NCBI GenBank assembly: GCA_963714145.1
Contig: OY970235.1
Location: forward strand, 6,324,001-6,388,000
Origin: JBBWZH01 sp035544115
Lineage (GTDB): Bacteria; Actinomycetota; Actinomycetes; Mycobacteriales; CADCTP01
DNA length: 64,000 nt
Direction: 5' to 3'
Under the pieces are notes generated by a model. It was not told the DNA's origin. It saw nothing but the letters and a program-made list of their open reading frames with translations, and made no database searches. This document shows, piece by piece, positions 1 to 8,060 of this stretch (positions within the stretch are counted from its first letter, which is position 1; every line of letters starts with the position of its first letter). A program made the position numbers and the translations under genes.

Positions 1-405
1 CCGCACTCCGCCTTCAACCGGGCGCTGTTCCTGTCCAGCGGGGAGAAACTGGCCCTGGAGGTGCTGCCGTCCAGCGGCGAACTGGCCGTCGAGGCGGACG
101 GCCGGGTGGTGGGGCACGTGCGGCCCGGCGACATGGTCGACCTGACCATGCTGCCGGCCGCCGCCCGGGTGGTCCGGCTCGGCCGCACCACCTTCTACCA
201 GCGGGCGCAGCGCCGGCTGCGGCTGACCGGTTCGGCCGAGGCGGACGCCGGCTTCGCCATCGACCCGCGCGGTATCGCGGCCGAAGCGGATGGCCTCGGG
301 CCCGAGCCCGACGGCGCCGCACCCGCACCCGGCTTCCCGGGCGAGGACGGCGGCCTGGTCGCCGGGTCAGGCCGCGGCGGTCCCGACTGCGACGAGACGG
401 GCTGA
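1..405 (+). CDS. NAD kinase-like protein, C-terminal part (5' truncated by window edge)
   Basis: The frame is open from base 1 to a TGA at 403-405, so the N-terminus lies outside the window. The visible part begins PHSAFNRALFL and continues with an all-beta stretch (LALEVLPSSGELAVEADGR) ending near VVRLGRTTFYQRAQRRLRL. This matches the C-terminal beta domain of NAD(+)/NADH kinases, where a P-H-S-x-x-R segment precedes the region that contributes to the NAD site. Family knowledge: these enzymes phosphorylate NAD to NADP. The last 45 residues are a low-complexity Ala/Pro/Gly tail. The next gene starts 2 bp downstream, suggesting co-transcription. A diacylglycerol-kinase-fold relative is the alternative reading, since the catalytic GGDG motif cannot be seen. 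Confidence 0.6.
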   Translation, partial: PHSAFNRALFLSSGEKLALEVLPSSGELAVEADGRVVGHVRPGDMVDLTMLPAAARVVRLGRTTFYQRAQRRLRLTGSAEADAGFAIDPRGIAAEADGLGPEPDGAAPAPGFPGEDGGLVAGSGRGGPDCDETG

Positions 406-406
406 C

Positions 407-1317
407 GTGCTGCAGGCGTACGACGCACGCAACGCCGACCTCCGGTACTGGGTGAACGGGGTGCTGCGGCACCGGGACGAGCCGGGGATCTCGCCGTTCG
501 ACTCGGTGGTGCAGGGCGGCGACGCGGTCTGGGAAGGGCTGCGCCTCTACGACGGCCGGATCTACGGCCTGGACGCGCACCTGGCCCGGCTGCGCCGCTC
601 GGCGCACGCGCTGGGGTTCGCCGGCATCCCGGCCGACGCCGAGATCGTCGGCGGCGGTCCGGGAGACGCTGCGGGCCAACGACATGCGCGACGGCGTGCA
701 CGTACGGCTCACGCTGACCCGCGGCGTCAAGGTGACCAGCGGCATGGACCCCCGGCTGAACCAGGCCGGCTGCACCCTGATCGTGCTGGCCGAGCACAAG
801 CCGCCGGTGTACGACACCGCCGGGCTGCGGCTGATCACCGCCAGCGTCCGCCGCCCCGGCCCGGACGTGCTCGACCCGAAGATCCACCACAACAACCTGC
901 TCAACTCGATCCTGGCCAAGATGGAGGCGACACGCGGCCGGGGCCGACGACGCGATCATGCTCGACGGCCGCGGCTTCGTCGCCGAGACCAACGCGACCC
1001 ACCTGTTCGCCGTCGCACGATGGACGGCTGGCGACCCCGCGGGCGGTCGCCTGCCCGGAGGGCATCACCCGCGCCGACCGTGCTGCGGCTGGCCGGGACG
1101 GCCGGCATCCCGGCCGCGGAGCGCGACCTCACGCTGACCGAGATTCTACACCGCGGACGAGGTCTTCTGCACCGGCACCATGGGCGAGATCGCTGCCGTG
1201 ACGGAGATCGACGGCCGCCCGATCGGCCCCGGCGAGGTCGGCCCGGTGACCACCGAACTCGCGGCCGCGTACCAGTCCTACGCCCGCACCCACGGCACCC
1301 CGATCGCCCCGGACTGA
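407..1317 (+). pseudogene. Aminotransferase class IV (branched-chain aminotransferase-like), broken by five +1 frameshifts
   Basis: Starting at GTG 407, homology to fold-type IV PLP aminotransferases runs through all three frames. The order is YWVNGVLRHRDE, DAVWEGLRLYDGRIYGLDAHLARL, then LTRGVKVTSGMDPRLN, KIHHNNLLNSILAKMEA, ADDAIMLDGRGFVAETNATHLF, ACPEGITR, RLAGTAGIPAAERDLTL and VFCTGTMGEIAAVTEIDGRPI. The frame moves forward by one near 653, 935, 1012, 1073 and 1144, each equivalent to one extra base. Restoring them gives about 300 residues, the normal family length. The region is otherwise undamaged, with no internal stop within matching segments. It overlaps nothing and lies 2 bp behind the NAD kinase-like gene. 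Either a recent pseudogene or sequence error. A class IV aminotransferase beside a sulfotransferase is a recurring bacterial pairing. Confidence 0.75.
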
Positions 1318-1333
1318 GACCCCGCGGGGCCGG

Positions 1334-2066
1334 TCAGCCGCCGAGGCGGTGGGCGGCCAGCTCGGCGTAGTACGGCTCTGCCGCGGCGACCAGCGGGGCC
1401 AGCCGGGGTGGGACGTCGGCCGGGCCGGCGGGTCGTACGGAGCGAAACCGGTGGAGGACTCGACGGCGGCGTACCAGTGCGGGGCCCAGACGCCGTCGGT
1501 GTCGCGCGGGCCGGGCGGCCAGGAGAGCATCGCCGGGTCGTAGCCGATGCCGAGCGCGGCGCAGAGCCGGCGGAGCACCCCGGCCGGGTCGCGGAGCAGG
1601 TCGGCGGCGTCGACCACCGGCCCGCCGTACGCGGCGGAAGATCTCCACCTGCTGCGGGTAGCCCAGGTCCTCGAGCGTCGGCTCGCCGCGCACCTTCGCG
1701 TACGAGGCGACCACCTGCGCCGGTGTCGCGGATCAGGAAGGCGTGGCTGAGCCGGGCCAGCCAGTCGCGGCCGACGTCCGGCAGCAGGTGGTGCGCCATG
1801 TGCTTCTGGTAGTGCACGCCCACGCCGGACGGCAGCGGGCCGGTGAGCGCAGCGGCCACCGCCGGCCAGTCGGTCGGCTGGCTGGCCAGCACCTCGTCCC
1901 GGCCGGGGTGGTCCAGGCCGGTGGTCGCCAGGTAGTGCGCGTACAGCGGCTCGTCCACGACCAGCGTGTCCGGGCGGGCGCCGAAGCTGCGCATCAGCGC
2001 GGTCGAGACGTTCCGCGGCCCGGACCACATCGCCACCCGGACCGGCGCGGATACCCCGTCCGACAT
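1334..2066 (-). pseudogene. Sulfotransferase-family protein, broken by three frameshifts
   Basis: The N-terminal part from ATG 2066 reads VRVAMWSGPRNVSTALMRSF. This is the phosphate-binding (PAPS 5'-phosphosulfate) loop of the bacterial sulfotransferase-like family, followed by DTLVVDEPLYAHYL and HYQKHMAHHLLP. Homology then continues in a second frame (VVASYAKVRGEPTLEDLGYPQQ), a third (VVDAADLLRDPAGVLRRLCAALG, DGVWAPHWYAAV) and back to the second (APLVAAAEPYYAELAAHRLGG, TGA at 1334-1336). The shifts lie near 1725 (+1), 1635 (+1) and 1415 (-1). The joined product would be about 243 residues, the family length. Converges with the damaged aminotransferase; both may act on the same small molecule, but this is inference from neighbourhood only. 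Confidence 0.7.
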
Positions 2067-2136
2067 GCGCCGAGCGTAGTTCGCGCCGGGTCAAATAAGG
2101 TGCCGCCGGACGGGCCCCGATGGCAGGGTGACCAGG

Positions 2137-3444
2137 ATGAGTGCCCCCACCAGCAGCCGGCTCGGTCGTCCGTTCACCCTGCTCTGGACGGCGAGCACGG
2201 TCTCCGCGCTGGGCGACGGAGTGCTCGCGGTGGCCGCGCCGCTCTGGCTGGCGGCGCGGACCGACAGCCCGCTGGTGATCTCCGGCGCGATGTTCGCGCA
2301 GATGCTGCCCTGGCTGCTGTTCTCGCTGCTGTCCGGCGGGCTGGTCGACCGGCTGGACCGGCGCCGGGTCATGGTGCTGGTCGACCTGCTGCGCGCTGCC
2401 GCGCTGGCCGGGCTCGGCCTGACGATCGGGCTCGGGCACGCCGGCCCGGCCCTGCTGTACGCGGTGCTGTTCCTGGTCGGCATCGGGGAGACACTGTTCC
2501 GGGCGGCGAGCCAGTCGGTGCTGCCCGCGGTCGTCCGGCCCGGCCAGCTCGAACGCGCCAACGGGCGGCTCAACGGCGCCCGCACCGTGGTGCACGACAT
2601 GATCGCCGGGCCGCTCGGCGGGTTCCTGTTCGTGGTCGCCGCGGCCGTCCCGTTCCTGCTGGACGCGGGCTCGTTCCTGGTCGGCACAGTGCTGCTCGGC
2701 CTGCTGCCGGGCACCTTCCGGGCCACCCGGGGGCGGCCCGCCGAGCTGGACACGTCCGACCGGCCCGGGCCGGAGCTGCCCGCCGCGGCCGAGCCGGCGG
2801 CGCGCACCTCGTTGCGGGCGGAGATCGCGGTCGGGGTACGGTTCCTGTTCGGCCACCGGTTGCTGCGCACGCTGGCTGTGCTGATCGGCCTGCTCAACAT
2901 CACGCTGGTCGCGGCGACGTCGATCCTGGTGCTGGTGGCCAAGCAGCGGCTCGGCCTCGGGTCGGTCGGCTACGGCCTGCTGTTCACCGCGATGTCGGTC
3001 GGCGGCCTGCTCGGCGCGCTGGTCGGCGACCGGCTGGTGCGCCGGTTCACCGCGAGCGTCACGCTGCGGGTCGGGCTGCTGATCGAGACCGGCTTCCACC
3101 TGACGCTGGCACTGTCCGACAGCCCGATCTGGGTCAGCGTGGCGATGGGCGTGTTCGGCGTGCACGGGATGCTGTGGACGATCGTCACCACGTCGATCCG
3201 GCAGCGGCTCACCCCGCCGGAGATGCTCGGCCGGGTGAACAGCGCGTACCTGTTCCTGGCCGCCGGCGGGAACGCGATCGGCGCGCTGCTCGGCGGCCTG
3301 ATCGCCACCCACTTCGGGCTGACCGCTCCGTACTGGATCGGTTTCGTGGTCGCCGTGCTGGTCACAGCGACAACCTGGCGGGTGCTGGACCGGCGGACGA
3401 TCGCCGCGGCGTACCGGGTCCCGGCCGGCACGCCGGCTGTCTAG
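2137..3444 (+). CDS. Major facilitator superfamily (MFS) exporter
   Basis: About 435 residues with 12 predicted membrane helices. The MFS signature between helices 2 and 3 is visible as GGLVDRLDRRRVMVLVDLLR, and NGRLNGARTVVHDMIAGPLGG follows helix 4. This is the EntS/TMR-like drug or siderophore exporter branch (MFS_3). Cytoplasmic membrane, expected to be a proton antiporter; the substrate is not predictable. I prefer ATG 2137 because GCAGGG at 2123-2128 lies 8 bases upstream. GTG 2128 in the same frame is the alternative and adds three residues. Divergent from the sulfotransferase with a 70-bp spacer. The central loop (about residues 200-230) is Ala/Pro/Glu rich, as is common for the cytosolic linker between the two six-helix halves. 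Confidence 0.88.
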   Translation: MSAPTSSRLGRPFTLLWTASTVSALGDGVLAVAAPLWLAARTDSPLVISGAMFAQMLPWLLFSLLSGGLVDRLDRRRVMVLVDLLRAAALAGLGLTIGLGHAGPALLYAVLFLVGIGETLFRAASQSVLPAVVRPGQLERANGRLNGARTVVHDMIAGPLGGFLFVVAAAVPFLLDAGSFLVGTVLLGLLPGTFRATRGRPAELDTSDRPGPELPAAAEPAARTSLRAEIAVGVRFLFGHRLLRTLAVLIGLLNITLVAATSILVLVAKQRLGLGSVGYGLLFTAMSVGGLLGALVGDRLVRRFTASVTLRVGLLIETGFHLTLALSDSPIWVSVAMGVFGVHGMLWTIVTTSIRQRLTPPEMLGRVNSAYLFLAAGGNAIGALLGGLIATHFGLTAPYWIGFVVAVLVTATTWRVLDRRTIAAAYRVPAGTPAV

Positions 3445-3519
3445 ATCAAGTTCCACCAATATCCGGCACTCGACTCGTCGCGCTGCGACATGTGTCAAGT
3501 AGGTAGCTAACCGGAAATC

Positions 3520-5118
3520 ATGGCCGCTGTGTTTGACCAGGCTTGCGCAGCGCACATACCGGTCACCAGCCTGCTGACGCATGGCATGCTGCCGGTCCGC
3601 CGGACCGCCGCCGGCGTACTGATCGTCACCGCCGACCCGATCCCGGACGAGGCGGTCGCCGCCGGCTGGTTCCCGGCCGAGCGGGTGCTGTTCGACCCGC
3701 AGGGCCGGGCCGCGACGCAGGCGCAGATCCTGGCCGCCCGCTCCGACGAGGTGGCCGACGAGATGGCCAACGGCTTCACCCGCCGGCACCCGGACCTGGC
3801 CGCCCGCACCGGGATCGCGACCTGGCAGCGGGTCGCCGCGGCGGCGCTGCCGGTCGGCCTGCTCGGCGCGGTCGGGCTCGGCTACCGGACCGCCGTGCTG
3901 CTGCTGGTGGCGGTGGTGTTCGTGGCCGCCGTGCTGCTCCGGGTGCTGCTCGCGGTCGCCGGGGCGTGGCTGCCGGCGCCCGTCGCCGTGGACCTGCCGG
4001 ACGCGGACCTGCCCACGTACACCGTGCTGGTGCCGGCGTACCAGGAGGAGGCGGTGATCGGCGAGACCGTCCGGTGCATCGCCGACCTCGACTACCCGGC
4101 GGACAAGCTGGAGGTGCTGGTGCTGCTGGAACGGCGGGACCGGGCCACCGCGGACGCGGTCCGCGCGGTCGACCCGCCGGACTTCGTCCGGATCGTCGAG
4201 CTGCCGCCCGGCCCGCCGCAGACCAAGCCGCGGTCGGTGAACCTGGGCCTGCTGCTGGCCGCCGGTGAGCTGCTGGTGATCTTCGACGCGGAGGACCGGC
4301 CGGAACGCGGGCAGCTGCGCGCGGTCGCCGGGCAGTTCGCCGCCGGCGGCCCGCGGCTGGCCTGCGTGCAGGCCCGGCTGAACTTCTACAACGCCCGGCG
4401 CAACCTGCTGACCAGGCTCTTCAGCCTCGAGTACGGGTTGCTCTACGACCTGGTGCTGCCCGGGCTGGCCCGGTTCGGGCTGCCGATCCCGCTCGGCGGC
4501 ACCAGCAACCACCTACGCACCGAGGTGCTGCGCGCGGTCGGCGGCTGGGACGCCTGGAACGTCACCGAGGACGCCGACCTGGGCATGCGGCTGGCCGCGG
4601 CCGGGCACCGGGTCGCGGTCTCGCCCGCGACCACCTGGGAGGAGTGCCCGGCCGGGTGCTGGCCCTGGATGATGCAGCGGACCCGCTGGCTCAAGGGCTT
4701 CCTGCTCACCCTGCTGGTGCACACCCGCCGGCCCTGGTCCACCGCGCGCCGGTTCGGCCCGGCCGGCCTGGCCTCGCTGCTCGTCATGATCGCCGGCACG
4801 CCGCTGACCCACCTGCTGTGGCCGGTCGCGGCGGTGCTCGCGATCTCCGGCGGGCCGGCCGCGGTGGGAGCGGCCGCGATGGTCGGGGCCGCCGGGCTCG
4901 CCGCGGCGCTCGCCGGGCTGGCCGGCTACCGGCGCCGGCTGCCGTGGCCCGCCGCCGTGCTGCTGCCGGCGTACTGGCTGCTGCACGGGTACGCCGCGGT
5001 GCGGGCCGTGGTGCAGCTCGTCCGCTCGCCGTACAGCTGGGAGAAGACCACCCACTGGACCGCCGCGACGGCACCGGTCACCGCCGCGGCGGACCCCAGC
5101 GTGGCCGCCTCCGGCTGA
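3520..5118 (+). CDS. Membrane glycosyltransferase, family 2 (cellulose-synthase-like)
   Basis: 532 residues from ATG 3520. The N-terminal ~95 residues resemble the MshEN/GspE-N module found in front of some bacterial GT2 enzymes. Two membrane helices follow at about 105-155. The GT-A domain begins at TYTVLVPAYQEEAVIGETV, with an aspartate-rich FDAED near 255 replacing the usual DxD, TEDADLG near 349 (catalytic base region) and QRTRW near 386, the Q/RxxRW acceptor-channel motif of processive synthases. Three to four C-terminal helices would form the translocation channel. Likely builds or extends a polysaccharide from a nucleotide sugar at the inner membrane face. Stands alone, with no PilZ domain or partner beside it. 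The 75-bp upstream spacer is relatively AT-rich and could hold the promoter. Confidence 0.85.
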   Translation: MAAVFDQACAAHIPVTSLLTHGMLPVRRTAAGVLIVTADPIPDEAVAAGWFPAERVLFDPQGRAATQAQILAARSDEVADEMANGFTRRHPDLAARTGIATWQRVAAAALPVGLLGAVGLGYRTAVLLLVAVVFVAAVLLRVLLAVAGAWLPAPVAVDLPDADLPTYTVLVPAYQEEAVIGETVRCIADLDYPADKLEVLVLLERRDRATADAVRAVDPPDFVRIVELPPGPPQTKPRSVNLGLLLAAGELLVIFDAEDRPERGQLRAVAGQFAAGGPRLACVQARLNFYNARRNLLTRLFSLEYGLLYDLVLPGLARFGLPIPLGGTSNHLRTEVLRAVGGWDAWNVTEDADLGMRLAAAGHRVAVSPATTWEECPAGCWPWMMQRTRWLKGFLLTLLVHTRRPWSTARRFGPAGLASLLVMIAGTPLTHLLWPVAAVLAISGGPAAVGAAAMVGAAGLAAALAGLAGYRRRLPWPAAVLLPAYWLLHGYAAVRAVVQLVRSPYSWEKTTHWTAATAPVTAAADPSVAASG

Positions 5119-5155
5119 CCGGAGCGCCGGCCGGACCAGCCGTCCGGACGATCAA

Positions 5156-5198
5156 ACCCGGCGGACCGGCGGCGACCGGGAGCCGGCCGCCGCCGGGT
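5156..5198. terminator. Bidirectional terminator between convergent genes
   Basis: Arms ACCCGGCGG (5156-5164) and CCGCCGGGT (5190-5198) are perfect inverse complements, and the interval between them contains further nested GGCGG/CCGCC pairing. It lies in the 92-bp gap between the convergent glycosyltransferase and SGNH hydrolase stops. There is no T-run, as usual in high-GC actinomycetes. Confidence 0.5.
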
Positions 5199-5210
5199 GG
5201 TCCGGCCCGG

Positions 5211-6488
5211 TCAGAACAGGGCGGACAGGTTGATGGCGTCGGCCATGGCCTGGCAGCCGGCGTCGTTGGGGTGCAGGTGGTCGCCGGAGTCGAAGCGCGG
5301 GTCGAGCGCTTCGGAGTCGGCGGGGCTGGCGGCCGCCCGGGCGAAGTCGATCACACCGTCGAACGCGTGGCTGGTCCGGATCCAGGCGTTCACCGCGTTC
5401 CGGGTCGCGATCCGCGCCGGGTCGCCCAGGAACGAGCCGCCGAACGGGGTGATCGTGCCGCCCAGGATCCGCAGCCCGCGGGCGTGGGTCAGCGCGATCA
5501 CCTGCTGGTAGCCGGCGATGATGTCGGCGGCCGGTGCGTTGAAGCCGATGTCGTTCACGCCCTCGAGCAGGATCACCGTGCGGACCCCGGTCTGGGCGAA
5601 CACGTCCCGGTCGAGCCGGGCCAGCGCCGGGATGCCGTAGAACGGCTCGCCGTCGCGCGGCTCCAGCAGCCGGTTCCCGCCGAGGCCGGCGTTGACCACG
5701 GACAGCGTGTCGCCGCGCCGGGCGGCGAGCCGGCGGGCCAGGTCGTCCGGCCAGCGGCGGTTCGCGTTGCCGGTGGTGTTGGCGGTGTCGGTGATCGAGT
5801 CGCCGAGCGCCACCACCGAACCGACCACCCGGCCGGACGCCTGCACGTCCACCCCGTCGACCAGCATCCAGCACGGCGTGTCGGTGAAACCGGCGCCGGT
5901 GCTGGCCAGCGTCTGGTCACCGGCGCCGAGGAAGTTGCCCTGCGCGGTGAACGGGTGGTTGGTCACCGGCCCGGTCGGCCCGGCCACATACACGCTGACC
6001 AGCAGCGTCGACAGCGCGGCCACCCGCAGCCCGACCGGGTCGCTGAACACCTCGCCGCCGGCCGCGATCCGGACCTGCGGGCTGCCGCCGAAGGTCAGCC
6101 CGCGCAGCGTGCCGGCCACCGGCTCGGCGTTCGCGGCCTGCACCGCGACCGAGGCGTGCCCGACCAGCATCGACCGGGTGCCGAACGCGTTGGTCAGCCG
6201 GACCCGGACCGCCGAGCCGCCGGCGCTGACGAACACCACGTTCCGAACGGTGGAGTCGGTCAGCCCGGCACCGGCCGGGCAGGACGAGAACGGGATCACG
6301 GTCCCGATCACCGGGCTGGCCGCCCAGCCCGCCACCCACCGCTGCGCGGCGGACCGCGCCGAGCCGTCGGCTGCCGCCGAGCTGGCCGGCCCGACCGCGG
6401 CCACCGCGAGCCCCACGGCCGCCAACGTTGTCAACTTCCGACGGAGTGATCTTCCGGCCAGCGAGGAAAGCGACCTGTCGACGCGCAC
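5211..6488 (-). CDS. Secreted SGNH/GDSL-family hydrolase
   Basis: 425 residues. GTG 6488 is preferred because GGGAG sits 5-6 bases upstream and it places a Sec signal (RSLRRKLTTLAAVGLAVAAVG, cleavage near ASSAAADG) at the true N-terminus; the open frame continues upstream to 6581 without a ribosome site. A jelly-roll-like N-terminal region (about 50-200) precedes the SGNH domain, with block I VVALGDSITDTANT (Ser nucleophile), block II Gly in NAGLGGNRLL, block III LLEGVNDIGF and block V DSGDHLHPNDAG (Asp-x-x-His). Family members deacetylate or de-esterify polysaccharides and lipids outside the cell. A paralogue with the same layout lies at 19102-20394. Confidence 0.88.
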   Translation of the reverse strand: MRVDRSLSSLAGRSLRRKLTTLAAVGLAVAAVGPASSAAADGSARSAAQRWVAGWAASPVIGTVIPFSSCPAGAGLTDSTVRNVVFVSAGGSAVRVRLTNAFGTRSMLVGHASVAVQAANAEPVAGTLRGLTFGGSPQVRIAAGGEVFSDPVGLRVAALSTLLVSVYVAGPTGPVTNHPFTAQGNFLGAGDQTLASTGAGFTDTPCWMLVDGVDVQASGRVVGSVVALGDSITDTANTTGNANRRWPDDLARRLAARRGDTLSVVNAGLGGNRLLEPRDGEPFYGIPALARLDRDVFAQTGVRTVILLEGVNDIGFNAPAADIIAGYQQVIALTHARGLRILGGTITPFGGSFLGDPARIATRNAVNAWIRTSHAFDGVIDFARAAASPADSEALDPRFDSGDHLHPNDAGCQAMADAINLSALF

Positions 6489-6614
6489 GGCATCTCCCGA
6501 ATCAGCCTCGGAGTCGCCGGCCGGCGGGCCGGCGCGATGGACTGTGGATTCGCCGCGCCAGCAACCTACCGCCCCCTCCACCCCCCGCAGAACCCCCGAA
6601 CGAGGCGACCCGGG

Positions 6615-7436
6615 TCAGCGGTGGGCCAGGGCCAGCAGGTGGCCGCTGGCGCCCAGCAGGGCAGGGTCGGACTCGGTGCGGCGGAGCAGGTCCAGCAGTT
6701 GGACGCGGCGGGCCGGGTCGGCGAGGGCGGCGGGGAGGTCGGGGAGCAGCCAGGCGGCGCCCTCGACGCCGACCAGGGTGCGCAGCGTGAGGCCGGCGGC
6801 GCGGATCTCGGTGGCCAGGCCGTCCGGGTGGTGGAAGTAGGCGGTGGTGAACCAGCCGGGGCGGTGGTCGGGGTTGCGGTGCTGCCCGTCGTGCAGGTCG
6901 CGGTCGACCACGGCGCCGAACTCCGGGTCGTTGAGCCAGCCGCGGAGCAGGCCGTCGTACATGGACGCGAACCGGGAGATCGCGGCGGCGATCACCAGGC
7001 CGCCCGGGCGGAGCACCCGGCGGGCCTCCGCCAGCGCGGCCAGCCGGTGCGGCCGGCTGGTCAGGTGGTAGAGCGGGCCGAGCAGCAGCACCAGGTCGGC
7101 GGACCGGTCCGCGTCGTCGAGCCGGCGGGCGTCCCCGACATCTGCCTGGAAGCCAGGGCCGGACGCGGCCAGCGCACGGGCCTGCTCGATGTGCCGGGCC
7201 ACCGGGTCGACCAGCCGGACGTCGTAACCCCGCCCGGCCAGCCAACTGGCGTAGACCCCGGGGCCGCCGCCGACATCCAGCACCCGGGCCGGCGCCGCCG
7301 GTGCGTACCGGCTGATCACATCCCGGGTGCGCAGCAGTTCCAGGCCGGGCGCCTCGTCACCGCCGAGCCGATCGATCTCGTTGTACTCGAGTTGGTAGTG
7401 CGCGATCACCTCGGGCAGCAGCCCTGGTTCACCCAT
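6615..7436 (-). CDS. Class I SAM-dependent methyltransferase
   Basis: 273 residues. ATG 7436 has AGGA four bases upstream. The SAM site motif I is ARVLDVGGGPGVYASWLAG near 50-68, motif II VRLVDPVARHIEQA, the acidic motif ADVGDARRLDDADRSADLVLLLGPLYHL, and RRVLRPGGLVIAAAI marks motif III. Cytosolic; the acceptor is unknown. The C-terminal half (WFTTAYFHHPDGLATEIRAAGL) follows the common small-molecule methyltransferase pattern. It lies 82 bp downstream of the DUF952 gene on the same strand and probably shares its transcript. Confidence 0.85.
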   Translation of the reverse strand: MGEPGLLPEVIAHYQLEYNEIDRLGGDEAPGLELLRTRDVISRYAPAAPARVLDVGGGPGVYASWLAGRGYDVRLVDPVARHIEQARALAASGPGFQADVGDARRLDDADRSADLVLLLGPLYHLTSRPHRLAALAEARRVLRPGGLVIAAAISRFASMYDGLLRGWLNDPEFGAVVDRDLHDGQHRNPDHRPGWFTTAYFHHPDGLATEIRAAGLTLRTLVGVEGAAWLLPDLPAALADPARRVQLLDLLRRTESDPALLGASGHLLALAHR

Positions 7437-7518
7437 ACGTCCTATCGTGTCCGGCGGGACGCGCCCTGGCATACCGTTTTCGCGCAGGGCCTGCGCCATC
7501 CGGCGGCAGCCGGGGGGC

Positions 7519-7872
7519 TCAGGGCAGCAGCAGGGTGCCGGCGGCGTCCCGGTCGAGCGGGATGGCGGCGGTGACCGCGTCCAGCGGGAGCGGGCCGTAG
7601 ATGTGCGGGTACTCCTCGGCGCCGGGCTCGGGCGCCTCGTACCGGATCGGCGCCGGCACCAGGTCGCCGTCGATGACGAGCAGTACGACCTCGGCCACGC
7701 CCGCGTAAAGGGCGTCGGCGATGCCCGGCACCTGGTGCCGCAGCGAGCAGTGGATGAAGCCCTGCTCGGCCAGCGAGACGCCACGGGTGGAGCTCTGGTA
7801 GCTGCCGGCGGCCTGAGCCTCGGCCCAGTCGTGCCGCTCGGTGAGGTGGTAGAGCGTGGTCACCGGCACCAT
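7519..7872 (-). CDS. DUF952 family protein
   Basis: 117 residues with the hallmarks of DUF952: LYHLTERHDWAEAQ at the N-terminus, GFIHCSLRHQVPG in the middle and PHIYGPLPLDAVTAAIPLDRD toward the end. The family is structurally related to ADP-ribosyltransferase-like folds, but no activity is established; the conserved His and Ser around FIHCS are present. First gene of a likely two-gene unit with the downstream methyltransferase. Start at ATG 7872; a GTG two codons in is an equally possible start. Confidence 0.85.
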   Translation of the reverse strand: MVPVTTLYHLTERHDWAEAQAAGSYQSSTRGVSLAEQGFIHCSLRHQVPGIADALYAGVAEVVLLVIDGDLVPAPIRYEAPEPGAEEYPHIYGPLPLDAVTAAIPLDRDAAGTLLLP

Positions 7873-7928
7873 CCTTCCCGCCGGTCGTCGGCCCGGTCAC
7901 GGTGGGCAGCGGGTAGTGGCCGGCCGTT

Positions 7929-8060
7929 GGTCAGATCGGGGGTCAGATCGGGGGAACGTAGCGGAACGCGCTGACAGTTCGCTCGTCCAGCCGTTCGCAC
8001 GACGTACCGCTTCGCCCGGAGTCGGTAGAATTCGCCCGATGCGTCATCCGGACGGGGCAG
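7929..8060. promoter_or_regulatory. Divergent control region with tandem 12-bp repeat and -10-like box
   Basis: GGTCAGATCGGG occurs twice head to tail at 7929-7940 and 7941-7952. Farther along, TAGAAT at 8026-8031 is a good -10 hexamer for the + strand gene starting at 8061; the -35 region is weak. The direct repeat could be an operator for either the DUF952 gene or the STAND gene. Inference only. Confidence 0.35.

Noticed and set aside
1129..4512. Very long minus-strand open frame opposite the MFS and glycosyltransferase genes
   Set aside because: In GC-rich DNA with strong third-position bias, antisense frames stay open. The translation is Arg/Pro/Gln-rich without domains, while the + strand frames encode clear families. 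The same applies to the long antisense frames at 7860-10265, 28777-30750, 36007-38106 and 51914-55837.
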